Position numbers and translations under genes: made by a program. A stretch of DNA of 41,893 nucleotides from contig JADJJZ010000027.1 in the NCBI GenBank assembly GCA_016706255.1, forward strand, positions 1-41,893, in the 5' to 3' direction. This DNA comes from Bacteroidota bacterium (lineage in GTDB: Bacteria > Bacteroidota > Bacteroidia > Chitinophagales > BACL12). The notes under the pieces are model-generated. The model was not told the DNA's origin. It saw only the letters and a program-made list of their open reading frames with translations, and ran no database searches. Of this stretch, positions 26,683-34,209 are shown piece by piece. The number at the start of each line of letters is the position of its first letter. The first letter of the stretch is position 1.

Positions 26683-27234
26683 TTATTGTTCGCCCTTTTC
26701 GTAACCTTCATAATAATATGACTGTTCAATTCCTTTAAAAATAATTTCTCTATTATCGACCTGGTCGGTTAAATTTCCCTTTATCAGCGTTCTTAATTCC
26801 AAATCATTGATTGGACTTCTCTCCATTGATTGTAAATAAAGAGTTTTGTCAATAAATTGCCAGTTGACAACTTTTTTAAGCTGCTTTTTTAAAATCATAT
26901 CTAGCCAAATGCGCATTGATCTGCCATTACCTTCCATAAATGGATGTGCAATATTCATTTCGACATATTTAGCAATAATTTCTTCAAAAGAGCTTTCAGG
27001 CATTTGTTCAATTTTTACGAGAATTTCTTTAAGATACAATGCATTTGCAAATCTAAAAGCACCTTTAGAAATATTAAGTTTTCGGATTTCACCGGCAAAA
27101 TCGTATAAGCCATCAAACAAATAACGGTGTATTTCTTTTAAACCTTTAGTCGTGCCGATTTCTATGTTATTGATGTCATTCGATTCGAATAATCGATATG
27201 CATTTTCTAAACTGTTTTTGTCAATATTTTTCAT
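26683..27234 (-). CDS. Fic/DOC-family AMP-transferase (toxin-like), cassette cargo
   Basis: 183 residues from the ATG at 27234 (MKNIDKNSLENAYRLFESND); ten further upstream codons in frame look like leader. The active-site loop HPFMEGNGRSMR (His97 to Arg105) is a perfect HPFxxGNGR Fic motif, preceded by the flap region GEIRKLNISKGAFRFA. Fic enzymes transfer AMP from ATP to target proteins. An inhibitory (S/T)xxxE(G/N) helix is not evident in the N-terminal part; the C-terminal text ends FKGIEQSYYYEGYEKGEQ, where a self-inhibiting helix could lie. No antitoxin gene is next to it inside the cassette. Toxin genes are common stabilising cargo in chromosomal integrons. Confidence 0.85.
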   Translation of the reverse strand: MKNIDKNSLENAYRLFESNDINNIEIGTTKGLKEIHRYLFDGLYDFAGEIRKLNISKGAFRFANALYLKEILVKIEQMPESSFEEIIAKYVEMNIAHPFMEGNGRSMRIWLDMILKKQLKKVVNWQFIDKTLYLQSMERSPINDLELRTLIKGNLTDQVDNREIIFKGIEQSYYYEGYEKGEQ

Positions 27235-27338
27235 AAGATTTTGACACGCTACCTGGCAACACAAAAATAGTTCAAATGAATGTAATTTCCTTTGTATACA
27301 AAAATATTTTCATTGTCGGATGATTGATTTTGCGCTTG

Positions 27339-27436
27339 TTGTTAACGTTTCGCAGCTCGGCCAAGGTGGCGATTTCACCACAAACCTTCATACGTAGCAT
27401 TAAACCGCCACTTTTGCTAAACCCCTAATAGCAGAA
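27339..27436 (-). repeat. attC-like repeat 7
   Basis: GTTAACG (27341-27347) begins the left arm GCTCGGCCAAGGTGGCGATT, pairing with AAACCGCCACTTTTGCTAAA and ending near CTAATAGCAG (27425-27434). The centre has CATACGTAGCATTAAACCGC, the second core-motif type. Confidence 0.6.
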
Positions 27437-27560
27437 GCCCTTCTTACACTCCGAAGTGATCTTGGTGCAAGTTTGCACTCAGCCAGTGCAGTGGTAAAAA
27501 ATAAATTTGTGAAAAAGTACAGTGGATTTGTTTTGGATTATAAAATTACTGCCCAAAATT

Positions 27561-28052
27561 TCAATGATTTAAATTCCATATCGTAAAATTTAAAATCGTG
27601 GCGAATGAGACCCATGAAATATAGGGCACAAGCAACCAAGCAGCAAGTTTTGAAAACGAAGAAAAAGTAAATATGGTGATTATGATAATAACCACCATTA
27701 TAATAATATCTAGTAATGCGAATGCAGGGGAATGAAAGTGAAAGAATATAATACTCCACCAAAAATTAAGAAATAGTTGTAGTGCAAATAAGAAATAAGC
27801 TTTACGTTTGTTTGGTTCGGTTGAGTTGTTATTCCAAATTATGCCTAATGAAATTCCCATGAGTAAGTATAGCGTTGTCCACACCGGCCCAAAAAGATAT
27901 GCAGGTGGATTCCATGTTGGTTTGTTTAGTGCGTCAAACCATGGGTTGTTGTTTGCACTTGCTAAAAGTCCGCTGATTATTCCTACACTTTCGCATAGTA
28001 TAATTGCAATGATGAATTTCCATGCAGTGGGTAACCTTTTTGTTGCTGCCAT
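27561..28052 (-). CDS. tspO: TspO/MBR-family membrane protein, cassette cargo
   Basis: 163 residues with five hydrophobic helices, the TspO fold. Diagnostic text: PWFDALNKPTWNPPAYLFGP then VWTTLYLLMGISLGIIW (residues about 36-72), and FALQLFLNFWWSIIFF. TspO proteins bind porphyrins and sterol-like ligands in the outer or cytoplasmic membrane and modulate stress or light responses. The length matches the family and the frame is intact. Downstream partner of the PNPOx-like gene, apparently in one cassette. Confidence 0.88.
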   Translation of the reverse strand: MAATKRLPTAWKFIIAIILCESVGIISGLLASANNNPWFDALNKPTWNPPAYLFGPVWTTLYLLMGISLGIIWNNNSTEPNKRKAYFLFALQLFLNFWWSIIFFHFHSPAFALLDIIIMVVIIIITIFTFSSFSKLAAWLLVPYISWVSFATILNFTIWNLNH

Positions 28053-28170
28053 TAAATTAAAATTCTTTACTGAGTTTCAATCACCAATTGATAATTCAGT
28101 TATTCATTATATAAATATATAATTGTTCTTATTAATTATTTGTGAAATGAGAAAATGCTTTTGATTTTAA

Positions 28171-28679
28171 TTAAACCTTTAATTCACCTTCTGTACTAGT
28201 AACTAAATTTGTTCCTGTAACAAACCGATGCTACCATCTTTAAGAAGTTTATCATTTGTTCCCGTCTGTATCCCAGTAGTAAGCTGTAGTTGGGATAACC
28301 TTAATTATAGAAATATTAGGATCGTCCTTACCCTCTTTAAACCAAGTTTTGGCAAGAGGAGTCCATAGTTCTTCAATTTTTTTCTTATCAAAAATTATTT
28401 CTGCTTCACCGTTTACAACTAAGAAACTGCTCTTTGCAGGATGAGAAAAAAGAGTTGCACAATTTTATCTGCTGCAATGGCCTTATTTTTATCGCTGTTC
28501 TTTTCGCTGAAAAACCAAATATTGCCCTGGTCGCAAACTTTTATTGCGGACATAGGTCGGCAAGTAGCGCCATCGTCTGTTTTCAAATTGGTGCAAAAGA
28601 GACAAACCATTATATCATCGACCAAACTTTTCAATTTGTCAATTGCTTCTTTATTGTTTAGATTTTCTGTATTGTTCAT
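28171..28679 (-). pseudogene. Pyridoxamine 5'-phosphate oxidase-like (general stress protein 26) family, frameshifted
   Basis: Joining frames gives about 168 residues: SLVDDIMVCLFCTNLKTDDG then ATCRPMSAIKVCDQGNIWFF and SEKNSDKNKAIA, then KSSFLVVNGEAEIIFDKKKI, EELWTPLAKTWFKEGKDDPN and ISIIKVIPTTAYYWDTDGNK, ending with STEGELKV and a stop at 28171. This is the FMN-binding split-barrel of the general stress protein 26/PNPOx-like group. Breaks near 28440, 28265 and 28220. No repeat separates it from tspO downstream. Confidence 0.75.
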
Positions 28680-28836
28680 ATTTTATTTTGTTTAGTGATA
28701 TTACATTTTATTGTAAAATTTCAACTATACAAAATTGATACTATTAGTGTTCTCGAGCATTTTATAATTACAGAGAATAGTTACATCATTCACACTTTTC
28801 AAAGCTGAAAAAGTCAGTTGATGCGCTATAAATAAC

Positions 28837-28870
28837 AAAACAGCCCCTTTTTGGGGATGTTTTTGCTTTG
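28837..28870. terminator. Strong hairpin terminator inside the cassette array
   Basis: AAAACAGCCCC (28837-28847) pairs with GGGGATGTTTT (28853-28863) around a TTTTT loop, with T-rich tracts following on both strands. It lies between attC-like repeat 8 and the PNPOx-like gene, so it would stop transcription arriving from the T9SS cassette and make this cassette rely on its own promoter. Confidence 0.6.
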
Positions 28871-28927
28871 TTTTTTTGTGAGGAGATGCTTATTTGGTGA
28901 TGCCCCAAAAGTTGGTCGTAGGGTTTC

Positions 28928-29047
28928 AGCTAACATTTTTCGGCTTGGCGATGTGGGGGATTTTTACACTAAAGTTCAATAGAATTACTGATGTTGAACC
29001 TTGCACAAATGGCACATAGAAGTTTCTTGCACCGGCTATTATAAGCC
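28928..29047 (-). repeat. attC-like repeat 8
   Basis: GCTAACATT (28929-28937) begins the left arm CGGCTTGGCGATGTGGGGG. The right side reads AACCTTGCACAAATGGCACA then ATTATAAGCCG (29038-29048). The centre shares TTCAATAGAATTA with the repeat at 30677 (CTCAATAGAATTC). Confidence 0.55.
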
Positions 29048-29074
29048 GTTTTTCTTCTGTCCATAAGCACACTA

Positions 29075-29974
29075 TTAATGATTCACCACAAATTTCTTTA
29101 CTGTAAATGATTTTGTGTCTGAATATCTTAAGAAATACAAACCACTGTTTAAATGTTTCGTATCAATATAACTGTCTTGAAAATATTTATTGTCGTATAC
29201 CACTTGGCCTTGATAATTTGTGATTTGAATTGTCTGAGAAGAACTAATTTTATTTATCTTTATCGATAGTTGGTCATTAACAGGATTTGGATAAACCGAT
29301 ATTAAGTTGTCATTTTGAATTTCTTCAATTCCCTCTGCATAATCTTCAAAATGAAAATCATCAAACATAAGACCGTCCTTAAAAGTCTGAATGCTGTCAC
29401 TTATAAAAGTGAAACGATATAATATTGTATCTCCAATTTGTATGTTAAAGATAGGTCCAAGATTGGCGATGTTCGCATAAAAATTTAACCAACCATTTGA
29501 ATTTCCTGTCAAAGTTGGCTTTGTTACATTCCACTGTATAGCATAAGCGTTAATAGTATCGTTTATTAAATCAATCCATGTATTGCCATTGTCAGGCGAC
29601 ATTTCAATAATTCCAAAATCTGTTAAGGTATCCGAATTAACAAAATATTGTCCCGAAAGTATTACTGTATGTGGCCAAGTAAAACCAAGTCCGGAAGCGA
29701 TATTTGTCAAAATGAAACTCGATGTGTCATTTGATGGATACGCATTTAAAGTATCAGTTGCAATAGCATTCAGCGGTGAGAACGCACTTGAAAAAATTGT
29801 TTTTTGGGGCAAACCAACCTGCCAGATGTTATTTGGGTTTGAAGATGTATCAATAGTTAAATGTTGTAAATTTAAGGAGTCATCAAAATTAAGTATGTAA
29901 AAATCATCTTCTAATTGACCAAATGCAGCAATTGAAATAAGGGACAAAAAATATAAAATTAGAATGTTTTTCAT
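29075..29974 (-). CDS. T9SS type A-sorted secreted protein, cassette cargo
   Basis: 299 residues: signal peptide MKNILILYFLSLISIAAFGQ, a beta-rich body (QYFVNSDTLTDFGIIEMSPD then NGNTWIDLINDTINAYAIQW, GLMFDDFHFED) that resembles jelly-roll or carbohydrate-binding-like modules with a cleavage-site linker, and a clear type A sorting domain starting ISVYPNPVNDQLSIKI and ending NSGLYFLRYSDTKSFTVKK with FVVNH. Frame intact. Secreted through T9SS and probably surface-anchored. Stop 28 bases right of attC-like repeat 8, start 23 bases left of repeat 9, the tightest fit of any cassette. Confidence 0.82.
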   Translation of the reverse strand: MKNILILYFLSLISIAAFGQLEDDFYILNFDDSLNLQHLTIDTSSNPNNIWQVGLPQKTIFSSAFSPLNAIATDTLNAYPSNDTSSFILTNIASGLGFTWPHTVILSGQYFVNSDTLTDFGIIEMSPDNGNTWIDLINDTINAYAIQWNVTKPTLTGNSNGWLNFYANIANLGPIFNIQIGDTILYRFTFISDSIQTFKDGLMFDDFHFEDYAEGIEEIQNDNLISVYPNPVNDQLSIKINKISSSQTIQITNYQGQVVYDNKYFQDSYIDTKHLNSGLYFLRYSDTKSFTVKKFVVNH

Positions 29975-29996
29975 AGTGATTGGTATTTTTAAAATG

Positions 29997-30127
29997 GCTT
30001 ATAACGCTAAGGGCTTTACGCAGCAGCGGAATCTAAAAACGAAACTCCCGCTAAAGAAAAGCGTCCTGCAAAACAAATATATTCAATTTAAATCAAAGCC
30101 GCAATTGTGTAAAACTTTGTTAACTGC
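29997..30127 (-). repeat. attC-like repeat 9
   Basis: GCTTATAACGC (29997-30007) begins the left arm GGGCTTTACGCAGCAGCGG. The right part has GCCGCAATTGTGTAAAACTT then GTTAACTGC (30119-30127). The arms pair only partly. Confidence 0.5.
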
Positions 30128-30343
30128 TGCCAATCAATTATAATGCAGTCGGAAATTAATATCAAAATTCCACATTATTCCATTAATTCGAATCCAATTT
30201 TCAAAGCTGGGTTCTCCTGAAATTATATATGAAGGTCCACGTTGTTTTGTTTTTCGTTATTGTCCGCTTTCCGAGAACGCAAGTTTCCGCGAAAATAAAG
30301 TTGTCGAGATGAAACTGTCTGATGTTCACAGTTTTTTTATTGG

Positions 30344-30610
30344 TTATTTGTTTTTCCACCTATCCAAACGCTTCATTCCTCTGGTAAATAACCATGATGT
30401 GAATTTGAAATGTCCACCTTCCATCATTTTTTGTTTGTTCAATTCTTGAAATTCTTTTACATCAGTTCCTTTATAAGTGAATTCTCCTTTTTCGAAGCAA
30501 TAAGAACAATACATTTTGCTGATACTTCCATCGGCATTTGTTCCTCCGCCTTTTTCGTCCCGCTTCAAAGGCATTCCGCATGACTGGCAATTTTTGTAAG
30601 ATGTTTCCAT
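30344..30610 (-). CDS. Putative zinc-ribbon protein, cassette cargo
   Basis: 88 residues from the ATG at 30610 (METSYKNCQSCGMPLKRDEK); an ATG nine bases earlier is also possible. Two Cys pairs, CQSC and YCSYC, with GMPLKRDEKGGGTNADGS and FEKGEFTYKGTDVKEF are the pattern of the small Bacteroidota/Firmicutes zinc-ribbon family (Zn_ribbon_2-like). The C-terminal half is basic and helical. Likely a cytosolic Zn-binding protein; partner unknown. 200 bases between its end and repeat 9 hold no gene that I can see. Confidence 0.75.
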   Translation of the reverse strand: METSYKNCQSCGMPLKRDEKGGGTNADGSISKMYCSYCFEKGEFTYKGTDVKEFQELNKQKMMEGGHFKFTSWLFTRGMKRLDRWKNK

Positions 30611-30676
30611 TGTTGTCATATTTTTTGTTTTTAGTTATTATTATTTTCTGTCTGTTTATGTTGCCATACAATGACC

Positions 30677-30807
30677 GGTAACGGTTCTCAACTTTGCGAT
30701 GTTGGGGAATTCAAAGTACAAATGTTCAAATTAGCACAAATGCTCAATAGAATTCCAATGCTAAAATTTAGTACATCAGCCCCAATTTCGCAAAACCGAT
30801 GTTAGCG
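30677..30807 (-). repeat. attC-like repeat 10
   Basis: GGTAACGG (30677-30684) begins the left arm CAACTTTGCGATGTTGGGG, which pairs with CCCCAATTTCGCAAAACCGA and ends GTTAGCGGC (30801-30809). The left arm carries about three extra bases, as expected for an attC hairpin. Confidence 0.7.
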
Positions 30808-30826
30808 GCTCGTTGTTTTTCTTTTG

Positions 30827-31354
30827 TCATTCATCTATTAGCTTTAATATTCTTGCAACTCTTTTGTCAAAGTCTTTTGAGTATTTATTTAACTGGTCTT
30901 TTAAAGAATACCTCAACTCATTTTTGAGTTCAGGATATTTTTTTGTAAGATTAAACAAAACTAAAGCAGACCTTGACTTAACAGTTATATTCGTTTTGGG
31001 TGATACTATAAATTGAAATAATAAGTCTATTGCTTCACCTTCATTTTCAGATGGAACACCTACATATAACCAATATGAGGCAAAATAAGTTTTGTAATCT
31101 TGGTTAATGGTACTACATAAAGTCAATAAATAAGAAAGCTCACTCAATAATCTATTAGGGCTTAAAATTCCAATATCACTAAGCATCCATAAAAACTTAG
31201 TAGCAATCTCTTTTTCGTACTTTAATAGTTCTGCTAGTTCTTTTAAGTCTATGTTCTTCTCTAAAATATAGATTGCCCACATTTTTCTTTGTTCATAAGA
31301 GCTTTTGGGCAACGATGTTTTTAGTTCTTGTAAAAAAACTGGTGTGGTTTTCAT
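30827..31354 (-). CDS. Unknown helical (HEAT-like) 175-residue protein, second gene of a GNAT cassette
   Basis: Intact frame, almost all alpha-helical: MWAIYILEKNIDLKELAELL then KYEKEIATKFLWMLSDIGIL and ALVLFNLTKKYPELKNELRY. The helix-turn-helix spacing suggests HEAT/ARM-like repeats. No catalytic motif. Its ATG overlaps the stop of the GNAT gene (ATGA), so they are co-translated. The stop is 20 bases right of repeat 10. I do not recognise the family. Confidence 0.6.
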   Translation of the reverse strand: MKTTPVFLQELKTSLPKSSYEQRKMWAIYILEKNIDLKELAELLKYEKEIATKFLWMLSDIGILSPNRLLSELSYLLTLCSTINQDYKTYFASYWLYVGVPSENEGEAIDLLFQFIVSPKTNITVKSRSALVLFNLTKKYPELKNELRYSLKDQLNKYSKDFDKRVARILKLIDE

Positions 31355-31813
31355 TCAGTCAATTTATAAATATACTCATCAATGTCTTCTTGTCGTGCAT
31401 TTGCAAAAGCTTTGTCAGTGACAACTTTTACAAATCCATTTTTTTCTAAAACCTTTTGTGAGGCAAAATTGGTCTAATTGTTTCAATTGTAAGAAGTTCG
31501 TTTAATGCTTTTGTTGCAATACCTTGCCCCAAAATTTCCTGTCTATCCAATATGTAATTTCGGTGTCGCCTTCCATTACAAACTTTGCAATACTTCCAAC
31601 AATAGTTTTGTCAATAATAATTGTCTGACTATTTATTGTTGGATTGGATAATAACTATGACCATTTGTCGATATATGCTGTTTTGTCTGTTGGGTCTTTT
31701 GACATAAATGCTGCTAAATATCCACCTTCTGTGTCCGTTTGAAACAGAAATAAAGTGTCCAAATCTTCAATTTCTGTTGGCCTTAATTTTATATCAAGTT
31801 TTTTATTTTCCAT
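31351..31813 (-). pseudogene. GNAT (RimJ/RimL-type) acetyltransferase, frameshifted, cassette cargo
   Basis: From the ATG at 31813: MENKKLDIKLRPTEIEDLDT then LFLFQTDTEGGYLAAFMSKD and PTDKTAYIDKWS, followed in other frames by IVGSIAKFVMEGDTEITYWI then LGQGIATKALNELL (the acetyl-CoA-binding A motif, here GQGIAT), FASQKVLEKNGFVKVV and a C-terminal stop at 31351. This is the RimJ/RimL GNAT pattern, about 155 residues. Frame breaks near 31490, 31540 and 31645. GNATs are classic integron-cassette cargo (acetyl transfer to drugs, peptides or proteins); the substrate here is unknown. Confidence 0.75.
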
Positions 31814-31876
31814 TTCTTTATACTTATCAATAAATTTTGTAAGTTTTAGTTCTGTCGTCAGTTTCGGTACAATGAC

Positions 31877-32008
31877 GGCTAACGTTTTGCAGATTTGCGA
31901 CGGCGGGGAAGGCAATCGAAAATCTTTAATAAAAATACGAAGTTTTAGGTTATCGAAAATTATTCTGAGGTGGGCGTCGCCCCGCTGTCGCAAATGTGCT
32001 TGTTAGCG
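31877..32008 (-). repeat. attC-like repeat 11 (identical to repeat 12)
   Basis: GGCTAACG (31877-31884) begins the left arm GCAGATTTGCGACGGCGGGG, which pairs with CCCCGCTGTCGCAAATGTGC and ends GTTAGCGG (32002-32009). The two outer spacers differ by three bases, the unpaired extra bases of an attC. The best-formed repeat of the array, the same as repeat 12 throughout. Confidence 0.8.
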
Positions 32009-32302
32009 GTTGTTTTTCTTGATTAAAATTCTTGCAAAATGCACCGCCATTATTATTAAGATTTGTATAGGTAAAGCAATAAAAAACACAGGCCCAGCAA
32101 ATATAAAGGGAGAATTTTCATTATCAAAAATAAAGAGAGCCAAAGGATAACCAATATTCCAAACAAAATGATTTGGATCAGAGCCTGTATACCTAAATTG
32201 CGGCACATTAAATTCAGGATAAAAGTCTATAATCGCAAAAATAATTGCTAAAAAAATGATTAACCATTTTAACCAGGGCTTCCTTTTGCTTTTCACTACC
32301 AT
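32003..32302 (-). CDS. Small membrane protein, cassette cargo
   Basis: 99 residues with three hydrophobic helices: WLKWLIIFLAIIFAIIDFY, YPLALFIFDNENSPFIFAGP with VFFIALPIQILIIMAVHF. The stop codon TAA is supplied by the attC-like end GCTAAC of repeat 11, as often seen in integron cassettes. The whole cassette is only about 460 bases, bounded by the two identical repeats. Function not recognised. Confidence 0.6.
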   Translation of the reverse strand: MVVKSKRKPWLKWLIIFLAIIFAIIDFYPEFNVPQFRYTGSDPNHFVWNIGYPLALFIFDNENSPFIFAGPVFFIALPIQILIIMAVHFARILIKKNNR

Positions 32303-32336
32303 ATTTTTAATTCTGCTTCTCTATACACAAAATTGG

Positions 32337-32468
32337 ATTTAACGTTTTGCAGATTTGCGACGGCGGGGAAGGCAATCGAAAATCTTTAATAAAAATACGA
32401 AGTTTTAGGTTATCGAAAATTATTCTGAGGTGGGCGTCGCCCCGCTGTCGCAAATGTGCTTGTTAGCG
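32337..32468 (-). repeat. attC-like repeat 12 (identical to repeat 11)
   Basis: Starts GATTTAACG (about 32335-32343), with left arm GCAGATTTGCGACGGCGGGG and right arm CCCCGCTGTCGCAAATGTGC, and ends GTTAGCGG (32462-32469). About 130 bases match repeat 11 base for base. Confidence 0.8.
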
Positions 32469-32477
32469 GTTCGTTGT

Positions 32478-33074
32478 TTATTTACCATTGATAATTTCAG
32501 TCAGTTTAATTGTCTCGCAGTCGCCCTTTGAAAATTCTGGCAAATTATATGTTACAATGGAGTCGTTTTTTTGCTTTAAGTCAATGTTGACTGTGTTAAT
32601 ATAATAATTAAACCCAAGTGAATTCTCAGTTGTCCAGTCGTATGTGTAAACGGGATAAAATGATATTACAAAATCATTCTGTTTATTTTCAAAATAGGTC
32701 ATTTCAAAATTGTCTGACCAAATTCTATTGATTTGTTTGTCGGTGTCGTTAATTATGCGAACAAATGCTTGGTCGGAAAGAGAAGTATACAATGTTCCAT
32801 AGAGGTCAATTACAGGAACAGTCAGCCCAACAATTACAATAGGAATCATTATCTTTTTCCAGTCAGTCCGATTTTTAACTATAAAAACAATACAAAGTAT
32901 AATGGTTACTAAAGCAAGCAATAAAAATCCGAGTATTGTGAAAAAAGCAAATAATTCTATGTCTACATTTCTTGCAAACCAAGTCCGTTTATAAAACCAA
33001 TAAAAAAAAGTCGCACTGCCAGTCAGCAGGGGAACTATTGAACAGAGATAAATTATTTTCAAAAGTCTTGGCAT
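32478..33074 (-). CDS. Membrane protein of unknown function, cassette cargo
   Basis: 198 residues with four membrane segments in the N-terminal half: LLKIIYLCSIVPLLTGSATF, FAFFTILGFLLLALVTIIL, VFIVKNRTDWKKIMIPIVIV and the helix after it. The C-terminal half is soluble and beta-rich (FVRIINDTDKQINRIWSDNF then VISFYPVYTYDWTT, SIVTYNLPEFSKGDCETIKL). Intact frame. The stop is 10 bases right of repeat 12; its start is 32 bases left of repeat 13. Not recognised. Confidence 0.6.
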   Translation of the reverse strand: MPRLLKIIYLCSIVPLLTGSATFFYWFYKRTWFARNVDIELFAFFTILGFLLLALVTIILCIVFIVKNRTDWKKIMIPIVIVGLTVPVIDLYGTLYTSLSDQAFVRIINDTDKQINRIWSDNFEMTYFENKQNDFVISFYPVYTYDWTTENSLGFNYYINTVNIDLKQKNDSIVTYNLPEFSKGDCETIKLTEIINGK

Positions 33075-33105
33075 TTTTATTCTTGGTTTGTGTCGTTACA
33101 ATAAC

Positions 33106-33280
33106 CGTTAACGGTTTCAAGCTAAATTCCCGTTTGGAGTTTGAAACTTTGTCTACCGAAATGTTAGTTTAAAGATAAATGTTTAATAGACTTTTGCAAA
33201 GCGAAAATTAACTAATTGTCTACCGCTTTTGCAAAAGCCGAAGCCGAATGCCCAAATGGGATTTAGGTTGTGTTATAGGC
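33106..33280 (-). repeat. attC-like repeat 13 (longest)
   Basis: CCGTTAACGG (33105-33114) begins the left arm AAGCTAAATTCCCGTTTGGA, which pairs with GCCCAAATGGGATTTAGG and ends GTTATAGGC (33272-33280). About three extra bases lie in the left arm. The interior (about 120 bases) has no core motif of the other repeats. Confidence 0.7.
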
Positions 33281-33304
33281 AGTTTTGTATTTGTTCATCA
33301 GTGA

Positions 33305-34003
33305 TTACCATAGTTTCCACCAAGGTTTGTTTATGTTTGCTTCTCTTGTCTTTGATGATGTTGTTGAATTACTAATTGGTCTTAAAGGAAGTTCTTTTGT
33401 CCACAGCTTATATACTTGTCCTTTGGGTTGAAAGTTGTCGTCAAGAGGATAAGGCAGTTTTAATTTTTTCATAAAGTCAAGTAATTGCCAATCTTCGTTT
33501 GTAAACTCATCGTCAGGATATGCTTTATTATTTTCTTCGCTGTCCAAGTCCCATCTTGTTATATAGTTCTCAATTTCTTTTGAGTTCAGTCCTGGAATAT
33601 ATTTCGCAATTTCAAAAGCGTTGCCTTTCCAACTTTCAATTTCTTCGTCACTTATGTCATTGTCCCAATAGTCAGGGATAGGATTAAATTGGTCAACAAT
33701 TTCACCGTCAGAATAAAGAACATACATCCACAAGTCGCCATCGTGAATATGAAATGAAAAAACAGATGTCTTTAATTCTTTGGATATAAACTTGGATGAA
33801 TTGTCCCATTCAAGGTAACCGTTCGGATAAAAAACGGTCACGTTATTATTACCTTCTTCTATTACGCAACAATTGTCATTGTCGGTAGTGAGGTTTTCTT
33901 GTTGAAGTCCACCATTAACTGATTTTGCATAATTCGTCAAGCTGGCACAAACTTCGTTCTGTGTCTTTCCAATAACGCTTGATAATGATAAAAACATTCC
34001 CAT
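33305..34003 (-). CDS. Unknown 232-residue acidic protein, cassette cargo
   Basis: Intact frame. Acidic and aromatic: VTVFYPNGYLEWDNSSKFIS, FSFHIHDGDLWMYVLYSDGE, IVDQFNPIPDYWDNDISDEE, then IAKYIPGLNSKEIENYI and a C-terminus ending INKPWWKLW. The pattern (acidic, WxxxLY...D, no catalytic residues) is reminiscent of small immunity or SMI1-like proteins, which is a guess. No signal peptide. Stop 25 bases right of repeat 13. Confidence 0.55.
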   Translation of the reverse strand: MGMFLSLSSVIGKTQNEVCASLTNYAKSVNGGLQQENLTTDNDNCCVIEEGNNNVTVFYPNGYLEWDNSSKFISKELKTSVFSFHIHDGDLWMYVLYSDGEIVDQFNPIPDYWDNDISDEEIESWKGNAFEIAKYIPGLNSKEIENYITRWDLDSEENNKAYPDDEFTNEDWQLLDFMKKLKLPYPLDDNFQPKGQVYKLWTKELPLRPISNSTTSSKTREANINKPWWKLW

Positions 34004-34045
34004 ATTTATTCAGTTTAGTTCGGTTACACTCGGTCTTAAAATTGC

Positions 34046-34192
34046 CTTTAACGACCGGGGCTTTGCGAAGTTTGTTTTTGTGGGAGAGGAAAAGTCCCGG
34101 TTCTTATTTTATTAAACCTTTGATAAGGGCAGAAAGGTTATTCTACCTCTCTGCCCCACAAAAACAAATTTTGTCAAAGCCTATGTTATAAC
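34046..34192 (-). repeat. attC-like repeat 14
   Basis: CTTTAACGACC (34046-34056) begins the left arm GGGCTTTGCGAAGTTTG, with TTTTTGTGGGAGAGG, pairing with CCCCACAAAAACAAATTTTG and GTCAAAGCC, ending GTTATAACC (34185-34193). The left arm has three extra bases, giving the bulge expected for attC. The strongest long-arm pairing in the array. Confidence 0.75.
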
Positions 34193-34209
34193 CTGTGGTT
34201 TACAGGCTA

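Noticed and set aside
26500..26700. tRNA or rRNA genes
   Set aside because: No cloverleaf with a proper acceptor stem and anticodon was found here or elsewhere; the paired stems are attC-like arms.
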